Shown here piece by piece: positions 21,957 to 33,643 of a DNA stretch of 64,000 nucleotides. The notes under the pieces are model-generated. The model was given only the letters and a program-made list of their open reading frames with translations, was not told the origin of the DNA and did no database searches. The DNA lies in contig OZ037768.1 in the NCBI GenBank assembly GCA_964035545.1, positions 357,501 through 421,500 of the forward strand, in the 5' to 3' direction. Numbering within the stretch: position 1 is the first letter of the stretch; every line of letters begins with the position of its first letter. This stretch comes from Bugula neritina. Taxonomy: Eukaryota; Bryozoa; Gymnolaemata; Cheilostomatida; Bugulidae. A program made the position numbers and the translations under genes.

Positions 21957-24900
21957 TCACATACTCAGAATGTCTACGCCCATGTTCCTCAAATAACCAA
22001 CTTGGCAAGCTAGGGGTGGAGTTTGGTGAGTTAGCGACAGTTCAAAGCATTCTTCTGAGAGTTTGTGTCTAAGATCTGAGTCTAGGCTTGTCTCTATGAA
22101 CCTAAAGTCACACAAACCTTGAGTAGTTACTAACACACTATGACCTCTACTAACACACACTATGACCTCTACTAACACACACTATGACCTCTACTAACAC
22201 ACACTATGACCTCTACTAACACACACTATGACCTCTACTAACACACTATGACCTCTACTAACACACACTATGACCTCTACTAACACACACTATGACCTCT
22301 ACTAACACACCATGACCTCTACTAACACATACTATGACCTCTACTAACACATACTATGACCTCTACTAACACACTATGACCTCTACTAACACACTATGAC
22401 CTCTACTAACACACACTATGACCTCTACTAACACACACTATGACCTCTACTAACACACCATGACCTCTACTAACACATACTATGACCTCTACTAACACAC
22501 ACTATGACCTCTACTAACACACTATGACCTCTACTAACACACTATGACCTCTACTAACACACACTATGACCTCTACTAACACACACTATGACCTCTACTA
22601 ACACACTCTATGACCTCTACTTACACACACTATGACCTCTACTAACACACACTATGACCTCTACTACCACACTGTGACCTCTACTAACACATACTATGAC
22701 CTCTACTAACACACACTATGACCTCTACTACCACACTGTGACCTCTACTAACACACACTATGACCTCTACTAACATACACTATGACCTCTACTAACACAC
22801 ACTATGACTCAATCTGAACAGAGTACAAAGAGAATGACATTCCTACCTTCGCAGGGTGAGAATATGAGTAATTGGTCCATCAAATTCTGTCAAGAAGTCC
22901 TCAACTATGTGATGGAGTCGGCTTGGGGTTGGGAGAACTTCTGGTGCTTTAACAGCATCCATTTCCTTTTCTAAAGGAGTAGTATGAATGTTATAATATA
23001 ATATCTGTAGGTGTTGTAGGTTACTATAAGTATACCATAATGATACCTGGTAGTACTATGTCGTATTACTATAATATAATAATATAATACCTGTGGGAAT
23101 TTTATCATAATAGTAGAAAGTTGGGTGCAGGAAGTTAGACTGGTGAGCCTCAGAGGGTTCCCCTGTAGCCCGAGTCTCTCTGAATATATCTTTGCCGGGA
23201 CCTGAGAAGTCTGGCCCGTACTCAAACAGCATGACTATAGCCCTGGTACCATTCCAACCAGTGTGTCTGTGTATATCGGCTAGCAGTTTGACGGGAAACT
23301 CTTTAAGCATTCTGAACGTCTTGTCTTCACTGAAAAATAGGTGTTAACTATTGGTCAGACGCTTATATTCTCAGCCAATCAGCTGCCATGACACATAAGA
23401 TAAATTTAATTTGCTAATATATATAATCACACGAGATGTAAGTGAACTATTTCAGGGATGTGACTATACACATGAATGAGTATAAACATTTCCATTTCAT
23501 AGTGTAACAAAATCTGATGGAATGAAGAGAAATTTAATAATAACTTCTAGAAGTTTATTATTTATTCCTATTGATAGAAGACACCAGCTCATGGGTATTT
23601 CCAATAACATCAACTTCTGGAGTTGTGTTTCCTTACTCATGTATAAGAATGATGTCTCCCAGCACACTAAACATTTGGTAGGTTGCTGAGGCTTCATTGA
23701 TTCTCTTCACAATAGTGGGCACCATATCCATCCATGATAGAGTGACGGAGGGCCAGGGCACTCCCTCAAACCTCCACTCCAGGAGGTTGAATAGAGCTCG
23801 GGCTATGGTAATACAAACACTGAGTTTACACTCAATGAGGAAAAGAAAGTAAAATAGAAACTTCTACTAGACATACTTGTGTATCTAAAGCTGTATATAT
23901 AAACTACTACTAGACATACTTGTGTATCTAAAGCTGTATATATAAACTACTACTAGACATACTTGTGTATCTAAAGCCGTGTATAAATCCACCAGCAGAT
24001 TTCCTAAAGTCAAGAGAATGAGTTGAAGTTCCAGCAAAGAAGAGACCAGGAACTTGGACTGACTCATACGTATGCTGAATGTGTGGGAACTTAGTGTATC
24101 TCATGTGGGGGAGGGGGTGGGGACCACTCCTACAAATAGCACAGAGAGCAATGGCTAGACTAGGAAAGGAATTATACAAGCACACAAAGAGCAGGTAACT
24201 TACAAAGAGCAGATAACTTGATATACGTACTGATTGAAGGCTGAGAAGTCGTATTCAAAGCCAAGACAACTGATGATCTTGTCGTAATCCTCTCTCATAG
24301 CAAATGTATCCAATTCCGCCTCCAACATGTTGAGGTGAAGTTTACCATTCGGCAGTTTAATGATGTCCATCTGCTCAATAGGTGACTCTGCCATCGCATC
24401 GAGAGACTTGAGTTGATACGTGTCCAGCAGTCCATTGTTCACTGCCCTGTAGTCAACAGTATAACTACTCTATAGTCAACAGTACAACTACTCTATAGTC
24501 AACAGTACAACTACTCTGTAGTCAACAGTATAACTACTCTGTAGTCAACAGTATAACTACTCTGTAGTCAACAGTATAACTACCCTGTAGTCAACAGTAT
24601 AACTACTCTGTAGTCAATAGTACAACTACTCTGTAGTCAACAGTATAACTACTCTGCAGTCAACAGTATAACTACTCTGTAGTCAACAGTATAACTACTC
24701 TGCAGTCAACAGTATAACTACTCTATAGTCAACAGTATAACTACTCTGTAGTCAACAGTATAACTACTCTGTAGTCAACAGTATAACTACTCTGCAGTCA
24801 ACAGTATAACTACTCTGTAGTCAACAGTATAACTACTCTGTAGTCAACAGTATAACTACTCTGTAGTCAACAGTATAACTACTCTGTAGTCAACAGTATA

Positions 24901-27900
24901 ACTACTCTGTAGTCAACAGTATAACTACTCTGCAGTCAACAGTATAACTACTCTATAGTCAACAGTATAACTACTCTGTAGTCACCTCAGATCTCCCACA
25001 TAGTGAGTCTCCCACGATAACTTCACCCTTGACCTTGCCAGCATATGCACAAAATTTGTGGCTGAAAGAATATTGTCGGCTGTTTCGAAGGCAGAATTCC
25101 CTTTTCCTACAGGAAGTGTGAGAGTCATTTGACTATATACAGACATATCTTAGTTGATCATTAAGATTTGATAGTGAAAACATACTCTGATCGGGAGTTG
25201 CTTCCCCCACACAGTATTGTAGAAGAAAGTTGGCCTATCACAGAAATTTGGAGTTGCAGTTCAATAAATGTTTCTTAAAAACCTAGAAAGTCAGCAGCTG
25301 AACAGAAAATCAGCAGCTGAACAGAAAATCAGCAGCTGAACAGAAAATCCACCGTAAAGCCAATCTATGAGCCTATGAGTTAGTAACTACTTGCAGTATG
25401 CCATATAGACTGTGCATAGCACTGTGACAATGTGACACTGTGACAATGTGACACTGTGACGATACGAGTCACTACTAGTCAGTACTCAACACACCTAGTA
25501 TAAGTACTGAAAGTCCCTCATAATCATCAGGATTTACTGAAGCGTCGCTGTAGTATTCCACATGTTCAGAACCTGGGAAGGTGACTTTCTTTTCCTTTGA
25601 GTATCCAGTAGCCATAATCAACACTCTACAAGATTTCATAAACATCTGCTAAGTTCTGCTTGTCTCCTACTTCGAATATATATTAGTAATTCCACTGTGT
25701 CTATACATCAACACGTTGTCAACACGTTATCAACAAGTATCAACACATCAGCAGATTTTGACATATTAACAGGTTACAGTTTGACCATAAATGTCGAAAA
25801 ACAGAAGAAAAATTTCAACTTTAGTTTTAGTTTCAAAATCTAAAATCAAAATAAAGCGCCGATTTGTTCAAATAAAACAAAAAGCACCATATATAAGCAT
25901 GTATGCTCTTACTTGCAGTTGTAAGTGTTGCCATGTTGGTCCCGCATTCCAAACAAACTTCCCGGGACCGAAGCGTTGGGAGGAGTGATGTCACTGATTT
26001 CCGTGTTGTACTGAATATTCAGATTGTAATATTCAGCAAAGTCCTTCAGATACTGAGTTAAGGATTGCTTGGGTGGGAAAAATTTCTTGGAATACCTACA
26101 GACATGCACATTGTATATATGTAACACAGATTGTTATACTACATATACTGTGTATATATGTAACACAGAGTGTTATACTACATGTATACTACAAATACTC
26201 TGTATATATGTAACACAGAGTGTTATACTATATGTACTACATATACTCTGTATATATGTAACACAGTGTGTTATACTATATGTACTACAGATACATTGTA
26301 TATATGTAACACAGTGTGTTATACTGCATGTACTACAGATACTCTGTATATATGTAACAATGTCACTGACACTTCACATGGCAATGTATTGTAAAGTCTG
26401 CACATTATCAAGTCATTTAACTGTGTTTATCTGTAAATACTAGTAACTAAGTAGTCTTCATTGCAATAAGATGAGAAGCAAACAGGTGTGGCTTATGAAA
26501 TGCCTGTGCATTAGATTATCTGTTAAACACTGCAGTGGATATAAGTTGTATACAGAAACCATATCTTTCTAAATCTTCTTGGATATCACCAAAACCCAGA
26601 CAATATTTTATATTTAGACTTATCTCAAATAGGTACAGTATGGTACAGCTCTAACCCCTAGACCACTGTAACCCCTAGACCACTCTAACCCCTAGACCCC
26701 TCTAACCCCTAGACCACTCTAACCCCTAGACCACTGTAACCCCTAGACCCCTCTAACCCCTAGACCACTCTAACCCCTAGACCACTCTAACCCCTAGACC
26801 ACTCTAACATCTAGACCACTCTAACCCCTAGACCACTCTAACCCCTAGACCACTCTAACCCCTAGACCACTCTAACTCCTAGACCACTCTAACTCCTAGA
26901 CCACTCTAACCCCTAGACCACTCTAACCCCTAGACCACTCTAACCCCTAGACCACTCTAACCCCTAGACTACTCTAACCCCTAGACCACTCTAACCCCTA
27001 GACCACTCTAACCCCTAGACCACTCTAACATCTAGACCACTCGAATCCATAGACCACTCTAACCCCTAGACCACTCTAACTCCTAGACCACTCTAACCCC
27101 TAGACCACTCTAACCCCTAGACCACTCTAACCCCTAGACCACTCTAACCCCTAGACCACTATAACATCTAGACCACTCGAATCCATAGACCACTCTAACC
27201 CCTAGACCACTCTAACCCCTAGACCACTCTAACCCCTAGACCCCTCTAACCCCTAGACCACTCTAACCCCTAGACCCCTCTAACCCCTAGACCACTCTAA
27301 CCCCTAGACCACTGTAACCCCTAGACCCCTCTAACCCCTAGACCACTCTAACTCCTAGACCACTCTAACATCTAGACCACTCTAACCCCTAGACCACTCT
27401 AACCCCTAGACCACTCTAACCCCTAGACCACTCTAACTCCTAGACCACTCTAACATCTAGACAACTCGAATTCATAGACCACGGCTGCTTAAATAAAATG
27501 TTATTTCTGCTTATCATGACAGAACCGGCTGAGACTTCCTTTCCAGAGCTGGTCACAGGAGGATGAGAAGTTGTCTGACTAAATGAAATAGTCAAATCTC
27601 ACTTAAACCCCAAATCATGTCACTTGAACCCAATCCAAGTCTCTCACAACATCTCCGGCAGCTTTCTGGCAGCTGGAGAGAAAGTCGGCTATGAGCAGAG
27701 AGTGTGGTTTACTACGAGGACATCACACTCAGCTCAACAGCAAAGGAGAATATTGTCTACACACGTTAGTCATTATGAAATGATGATTTTACTTGGTCAT
27801 ACGAAGGTCAAGGTTGTCTGTGAGGAGAGAATTCCAATCATGTCTCATGTTGAACTCATCATTTAATTTCCCAGTGTGTCTCTTATTGATACTGATTAGT

Positions 27901-30900
27901 TGACCATGCCTCGGGTATTTGTAGAAGAAATTTCCTAAAATATTCAACAATTTAATTGATGAATCTCATTTAAACATTTGATCTTAAAATGGAATTACAG
28001 TATTCATAAAATACTCCACGCTTCGTACCCGCATTTCTACAGTGCCTAAAAACTACAATACTATTTCACTCTCATTCTATCACATTACACCAGTCACTTG
28101 TACAGTCACACTCTCAGAGTCACACTCTCAGAGTCACACTCACAGTCACACTCTCTAAGTCACACTCTCCTAGTCACACTCTCTCAGTCACTCTCTCAGT
28201 CACACTCTCTCAGTCACACTCACACTCTCAGAGTCACACTCATTTAGTCAATGAAAAAGGTCATTGGTGATGTCAGAAGAAGCATTAAATCATAATTGCT
28301 CCTGTGTCAGAGGAAAAACAAATCCTTAACCCCTTTGAAAGGTGGATCCCATAAGGGGTTCTCACAGGGTTGGATACTTTAGGCATAATTGTCTTACTAA
28401 TATTCACAGAATATGACATTATAACATTGCTCTCAAATCTACAGCAGAAATATACAGCTCTCTATAATAGCATACAGCTTTCTATAGCATACAGCTTTCT
28501 ATAGCATACAGCTTTCTATAGCATACAGCTATCTATAGCATACAGCTCTCTATAGCATACAGCTCTCTATAGCATACAGCTCTCTATAGCATACAGCTCT
28601 CTATAGCAATATAGAAGTGTGCTCTAATTATAACTTTCCAAATAAATCATAATTTTATTTTTAACATGATGACAACAATTTATGATGGTAAAGCTATGTG
28701 ACATAACAGTGTATAGTGTTTGGGAGAGTTTGAACTGTCCTGTAATACACTGATGTTTCACCTAATATAAGTATACGTCTCTTCTCATTTATATGCTACA
28801 GTAGTCGAGGAATCGTGCACTGCATATATGTAAATAATATGTAATATTATAATATAATATGCTATATATGTGTAAATAATATGTAATAATATAATATAAT
28901 ATGCTATATATATTTAATTAATATGTAATAATATAATATAATATTCTATATATATATATGTAGTGTATGTGTAATAATTTACAGTCCCAACATTGCTGAT
29001 TTGCATTCAATCACACTGAGAATCTTAAGTTTGTGCTAGGACCGGACCAGGTGTGAGACTGAGTGTGACTGAGTGTGACTAAGCGAGACTGAGTGTGACA
29101 GAGCGAGACTAAGTGTGACAGAGCGAGACTAAGTGTGACAGAGTAAGACTGAGTGAGACAGAGTAAGACTGAGTGAGACTGAGTGAGACTGGGTGTGACT
29201 GAGTGAGACTGAATGAGACAGAGTAAGACTGAATGAGACTGAGTGTGACTGAGCGTGAAAGCAGGTGTGTTATCAGGTGATCCTCTCTACCCACCAGCTC
29301 TTCTACAAGACTGAAGCCAGTTGACTGATGCAAACAGACTCTGCAGGTGCTTCCACATCACACGACAAGACTCTGCAGGTGCTTCCACATCACATGACAA
29401 GACTGTCTAAGTGAGATATATGATTATGAATGCTCTGCTTCTTCTCATGACGTACTCCATATGCTATAGTTCTGCTAATTTGTTATCTTTATAGTGTTTA
29501 TACAACAATACAATATGTAATATGCAATGATACTGTTTTTAGCTATAAACAATACAATACATTTATAATTACTCGTGCCATCATAGATTTAATCAGTACT
29601 TACTTTTATTTCAGTATTTTTGAGGGAAAGCTGGTTGATAAATTGTAATTTTTTTGTTTTACTTTCAATTATTATTTCAACCATCCTGTGAGTTTTTGCA
29701 TGAATATTCTTTTGCCCCAAAACCAGCAAGAAATTTCTACTCTGCCCACTCTGTCTATAGCATGTCTATTACTATAACTATTTCTTTTACAGCTACAACT
29801 ACCTGAACTGAAGTACAACCACTATTAGTAAACGGCTTCATTCAGCAAAGATGTTATTGGTATATCTATAGTAGTGAAGGAATACACACAGTAGCAAAGA
29901 TGTTATTGGTATATGTATAGTAGTAAAGGAATACACACAGTAGCAAAGATGTTATTGGTATATGTATAGTAGTGAAGGAATACACACAGTAGCAAAGATG
30001 TTATTGGTATATGTATAGTAGTGAAGGAATACACACAGTAGCAAAGATGTTATTGGTATATGTATAGTAGTGAAGGAATACATACAGTAGCAAAGATGTT
30101 ATTGGTATATGTATAGTAGTGAAGGAATACATACAGTAGCAAAGATGTTATTGGTATATGTATAGTAGTGAAGGAATACACACAGTAGCAAAGATGTTAT
30201 TGGTATATGTATAGCAAAAAAGAAATACACACAGTAGCAAATACATTTAAACTATTTCCAATGAATCAATAGAAAGAGGAAGTACAGCTGTAGCAGAAAT
30301 GTTGCTTCAAGTAGGAATTGTATAGTGATAAAAGGCACATTATATTACTATTAAAGCATCACACTACTATTATTGAATTTAAATATAATAACATGGAGAA
30401 TTGCTTGCCCAGTTTTTGACATTTCCATCATATAATTAGTGTAATATTGTATACAGTTGGTCAGCTTATAGAGCCCTGGTAAAAAACCTGTATATTTTAC
30501 AAAGTTTATTCCACAAGTTTTAGTTTAGTAGTAGCTAAACAAGCTAATGATCACTCTCAATCAGCAAAACCACTCATGTTGATGGTTGACTCAGTCAATT
30601 ACACAATGTCATTTATCCACTTTTACTCAGTCACACTCACCCAGTCACACTCACTCACTCACTCACACTCACACTCACTCAGTCACACACACAGTCACAC
30701 TCACTCAGTCACACTCACCTAGTCACACTCACTCACACTCACTCAGTCACACACAGTCACATTCACTCACTCAGTCACACACAGTCACATTCACTCACTC
30801 AGTCACACCCACCTGGTGCTTCTCCTCTCTCATATATGATGTAATCACGGTTAGACATTTGCAGTAAAGAACCAAGCTGTAGCCCTGAAGGTCCGGCTCC

Positions 30901-30987
30901 CACAATGCAATAGTCACGAGATGACATCACACTAACTACCTGACAGGTCAGCAGCATGGCTGCCACAAGAAACAATCTCTCAGCCAT
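21957..30987 (-). CDS. FOXRED2: FOXRED2/ERFAD-like ER FAD-dependent oxidoreductase, copy A, 11 coding exons
   Basis: In mammals FOXRED2 (ERFAD) is an ER-lumen flavoprotein tied to ER-associated degradation. Exons N to C: 30813-30987, 27793-27934, 25913-26095, 25495-25625, 24986-25106, 24231-24446, 23963-24129, 23637-23802, 23091-23329, 22847-22970, 21957-22101; 602 residues. The protein starts with a signal peptide ([20 protein letters not shown]), then the FAD site GAGPSG (30-35), [17 protein letters not shown], the ATG motif (VLIMATGYS), a second nucleotide site GKGNSA (211-216; the human and copy B form is GRGNSA), [29 protein letters not shown] and [16 protein letters not shown]. The C-terminus DILSM lacks a KDEL-type retrieval signal. 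A GTATGT overlapping the stop could be a donor to an unseen last exon. It is in tandem with copy B, with the same exon lengths throughout. Confidence 0.93.
22120..22808. repeat. 20/22-bp TGACCTCTACTAACACACAC array, FOXRED2 A intron 10
   Basis: About 32 copies occupy the last intron. Copy B has the same array in the same intron, so it predates the gene duplication. No exon edge is copied. Each unit contains TGACCT. Confidence 0.92.
23868..23985. repeat. 43-bp array carrying the exon 7 tail and donor, FOXRED2 A intron 7
   Basis: On the minus strand the exon end GCTTTAGATACACAA with donor GTATGTCTAG is repeated twice more in the intron. In this copy each unit also has TATATACAG just before the exon-like part, making it a possible 14-nt microexon. 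Confidence 0.88.
24447..24985. repeat. 23-bp array constituting all of FOXRED2 A intron 5
   Basis: About 23 copies run from donor to acceptor with almost no other sequence. On the minus strand each unit ends TGTTGACTACAG, the same as the authentic acceptor, and the donor GTGACTACAG is a one-base variant of the same site. Confidence 0.92.
26100..26360. repeat. Degenerate repeat (TGTATATATGTAACACAG) beside the FOXRED2 A exon 3 acceptor
   Basis: Five imperfect units of about 48 bp in intron 2, next to exon 3. Copy B retains only one such segment (about 37690-37735). Confidence 0.75.
26645..27482. repeat. 17-bp CTAACCCCTAGACCACT array, FOXRED2 A intron 2
   Basis: About 49 copies. Absent from copy B, which has an unrelated 15-bp array in the same intron, so it arose or expanded after the gene duplication. 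Confidence 0.93.
28090..28245. repeat. AGTCACACTCTC short repeats, FOXRED2 A intron 1
   Basis: Degenerate 10-14-bp units. A related tract lies in copy B at 38850-38945. Confidence 0.75.
28462..28606. repeat. 17-bp CATACAGCTCTCTATAG array, FOXRED2 A intron 1
   Basis: About eight copies; only a trace is seen at the matching place in copy B. Confidence 0.85.
29045..29265. repeat. GAGTGTGACT decamer array, FOXRED2 A intron 1
   Basis: About 22 imperfect 10-bp units. Followed at 29334-29405 by a 38-bp direct duplication of a segment containing CTGCAGGTGCTTCCACATCA. Confidence 0.85.
29860..30238. repeat. 49-bp array, FOXRED2 A intron 1
   Basis: About eight copies of a unit with GCAAAGATGTTATTGGTATA. 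Copy B holds one diverged unit near 39550-39590, so this is a copy A expansion. Confidence 0.9.
30625..30812. repeat. CACTCAC/AGTCACAC array at the FOXRED2 A exon 1 donor
   Basis: On the minus strand GTGAGTGTGACT-type units start at the donor (GTGGGTGTGACT) of exon 1, so donor-like hexamers recur through the array. Confidence 0.85.
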
Positions 30988-31449
30988 GTTGAACTCTCTC
31001 TGAAAACTATATTTTATACTCTGTTTTATCTATACTATCAGTATCACATATGAATAAAAATATACTCATCATCATTTACATGTTTAATCAAAAAGACCGA
31101 GTAATTAGGCAGATGACAAGCTTAAAAGTTAAAACCAAGTGAGCAAAAAACTGAACAAGGTTCTTATGCATCATTGAAGTTGCAACACAAATATGTGGCA
31201 CAATTCGTGGCAAATATTTTCAGATGGAAAAATAAACAACAAAATTCTAAAAAGAGAGAGGTTGCAGAAAAAATTAAAATAAACGCCAGGCGGTCAATTT
31301 AGATAACTATTAAAGACAATTACAATATTATACGAGCTACAGGTACTATACCAAAATGAACATCAACAGGATTATTGAAAAGTACTTTAACTTGTAGCTT
31401 CATTATAACGTTTATTCCGTCTCAGATTTGATAATTTACTGCCACATAC

Positions 31450-31560
31450 CTGATAAATTCTCTGTTACAAGCTGCATCAACCGGAGTGTACGTGTAACTA
31501 GCTTGTTTTTAATTTGAAGACTGATAATAGCGTATTTTAGGGATGAAATCCGTGTGCAAA
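31450..31560 (-). other. Probable non-coding 5' UTR exon of FOXRED2 A
   Basis: On the minus strand a segment ending GAGAATTTATCAG is followed by a GTATGT donor, and an acceptor (TTTTCAG, exon edge 30999) precedes the ATG by 12 nt. Copy B preserves both sites (donor edge 40642, acceptor edge 40140). The 5' limit is a guess. Confidence 0.55.
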
Positions 31561-31639
31561 TTAAAACCCACGCGTGATAAGCAGACGTTCGTGGTGTGTG
31601 GGCGGCGCTATATTGTGGTAGGCGAATAAATGAGCAGTG

Positions 31640-31760
31640 AGTTGATGATTGAATTTCGTAAGAAAGCATAGCCAATGGGACGCAGCATGGATGACAGACC
31701 AATCGTACCACGTGTTTGTCACGTGAGCATAGTAGTATGAAACATTATTAGCCAATGCAA
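31640..31760 (-). promoter_or_regulatory. Candidate FOXRED2 A promoter: CCAAT boxes and paired CACGTG
   Basis: CACGTG hexamers at 31709-31714 and 31720-31725, CCAAT at 31699-31703 and further CCAAT copies near 31671 and 31752, just upstream of the inferred leader exon. The same block stands upstream of copy B. GTCACGTGA resembles a TFEB/MITF-type site, and CCAAT near CCACG recalls, with wrong spacing, ER-stress elements. Confidence 0.5.
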
Positions 31761-33643
31761 GTAAGTAGCAAGCTAACCTAGCTTTCTAGATTCTAAACTA
31801 TATTATAGCAATTGCTTGAAATGCTACCAATTATCTGCTACCTGTTACTTCCTCTGCTGCTGTTTCACACATTATGTGGGTTAATCGCATCTACTTTAGC
31901 ATTTTTGCTCCTTTACTTTTTGTTTTCCACATCCAGTTGCATATGCAAGTTTTGATTTTTGTGTACTTCCTTGTGTACGCTTTCTCTATTATAAATTTAG
32001 TCTTAACTAGTATCTGTGGGTCACAGTGAGATATTTGAGGTATATATAACAATACTTTAACTTCAAAACATGTTGGGTAGTCAACTTTGTATTTTAGCCA
32101 ATATTTTTTATAAATTTAGCCAGATAAACAGAAAAAAAGTATATAATATTATAACTAAAAAAAATGATTGTAATTGACAAAAGAGTCTAATTTCAACTAA
32201 TACTGCAGTTAGTTGAGCCAAAAGTTTTTGAAACGAATTATAATAAGTAACAACTTGTGAAGATGATAAAAATAGAACTATACTGAGATAATTGTGACAC
32301 TCTCAAGCAGGTCTAACCTGTGGGCACTGTACAGTGACATCATCCTGGTAGACTATAAACAGTATCCTTCAGTGTCATACTGCAGTAACTATAGCAATCA
32401 CTGCAGTAACTATAGCAACACTGATTACAACACTGATAAATAGCAAAGCTGAAAAGTGTAAAATAGAAGTGAAAGTAGTATCTATAGTTTAGATGTATTG
32501 TATATTACACGGTATTCCATATCACATGTCACTGGACTTGCCTGTTAATTTGTAGAAGACAACTACCACAACTATCATGATCATTAATATAGGAGTTATA
32601 AGTCCATAAGCTGCAGGTGCTATAAAATACAGCGCTGACATTCCTCTCATGCATTGGTCCGATTACAACAGCTGCTGTAGCTGTACACCCTAGCCAAGTT
32701 TCTCCGCCCCTTTGGTATTACTCACTAACTCATTCACTCACTCACTCACTCACTCACTCACTCACTCACTCACTCACTCACTCACTCACTAACTCATTCA
32801 CTCACTCTCTCACTCACTCACTCACTCACTCACTCACTCACTCACTCACTTTCTCTGTCTTCCTAAATCAAAACTCAGCTTTCCCAAGTCATCACAAGAT
32901 GAAACACCAGTTTCATGAAAAACTTCCACATCTGTATATTGTATGTTGTATTACACTAACAACTGTGCATTATCTAGTATTTTATATTTCACAAGAAATT
33001 GCTGCACATCACTGTACTTTAACATACTGCACTGTAGCATTGCACTAACAATTGCAATATATCACAATACACAGTTCATTACAATACTCAGTTTATTACA
33101 ATACTCAGTTTATTACAATACTCAGTTTATTACAATACTTAGTTCACTCCAATACTTAGTTCATTGCAATACTTGGTTCATGCATTACAATACTTAGTTC
33201 ACTCCAATACTTAGTTCACTACAGGACATATTTGAGAAAGTTGCGAGTGTTTTAGTTCATTATAATATTATAGTCTCGCCTACTTCTTTACTGACCTTTA
33301 TGATTGCAATTTGCTTCATTTAACATGCATTTGTTTGCATATGCTTTGTATATAAATAATTATAATTTTACATATTTTTGTATTTATTATATATTTTATT
33401 ATATTATATAAGCTGTGCAAAAAGAAAATTTGTTGTAAAACACCATAATTGATCCTTTTTATTGTAAAATATATTTAAATATAGATACAGATAACAAATT
33501 TCCAAAATAAACCTAAAAAGCTAACTAATAACTAATAACTAACAACTAACAACTAACCAGCTAATTTAAACTACAGAGTTGCTATAAAGCACTCATACTG
33601 AATAGCGTTAGTGTATGATTTGCTATAGAATAGTCCTAGTAGT
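31761..33643. other. Intergenic between FOXRED2 copies A and B
   Basis: The first 1.2 kb (to about 32935) is homologous to 40945-41965 upstream of copy B, marking one end of the duplicated block. It includes a (TCAC)n microsatellite at 32720-32850. A 16-bp AGTTCATTACAATACT repeat lies at 33070-33215. On the minus strand TTTATT at 33458-33463 is a possible poly(A) signal for copy B. No gene seen. Confidence 0.6.

Noticed and set aside
27624-27866. 80-codon plus-strand ORF in FOXRED2 A
   Set aside because: Partly antisense to exon 2 (27793-27934) and partly intron; broken in the matching copy B region.
31561-31755. Small ORF MANNVSYYYAHVTNTW... conserved upstream of both FOXRED2 copies
   Set aside because: It overlaps the promoter-like CACGTG block. 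Substitutions between copies are mostly non-synonymous, so it is conserved only through the recent duplication.
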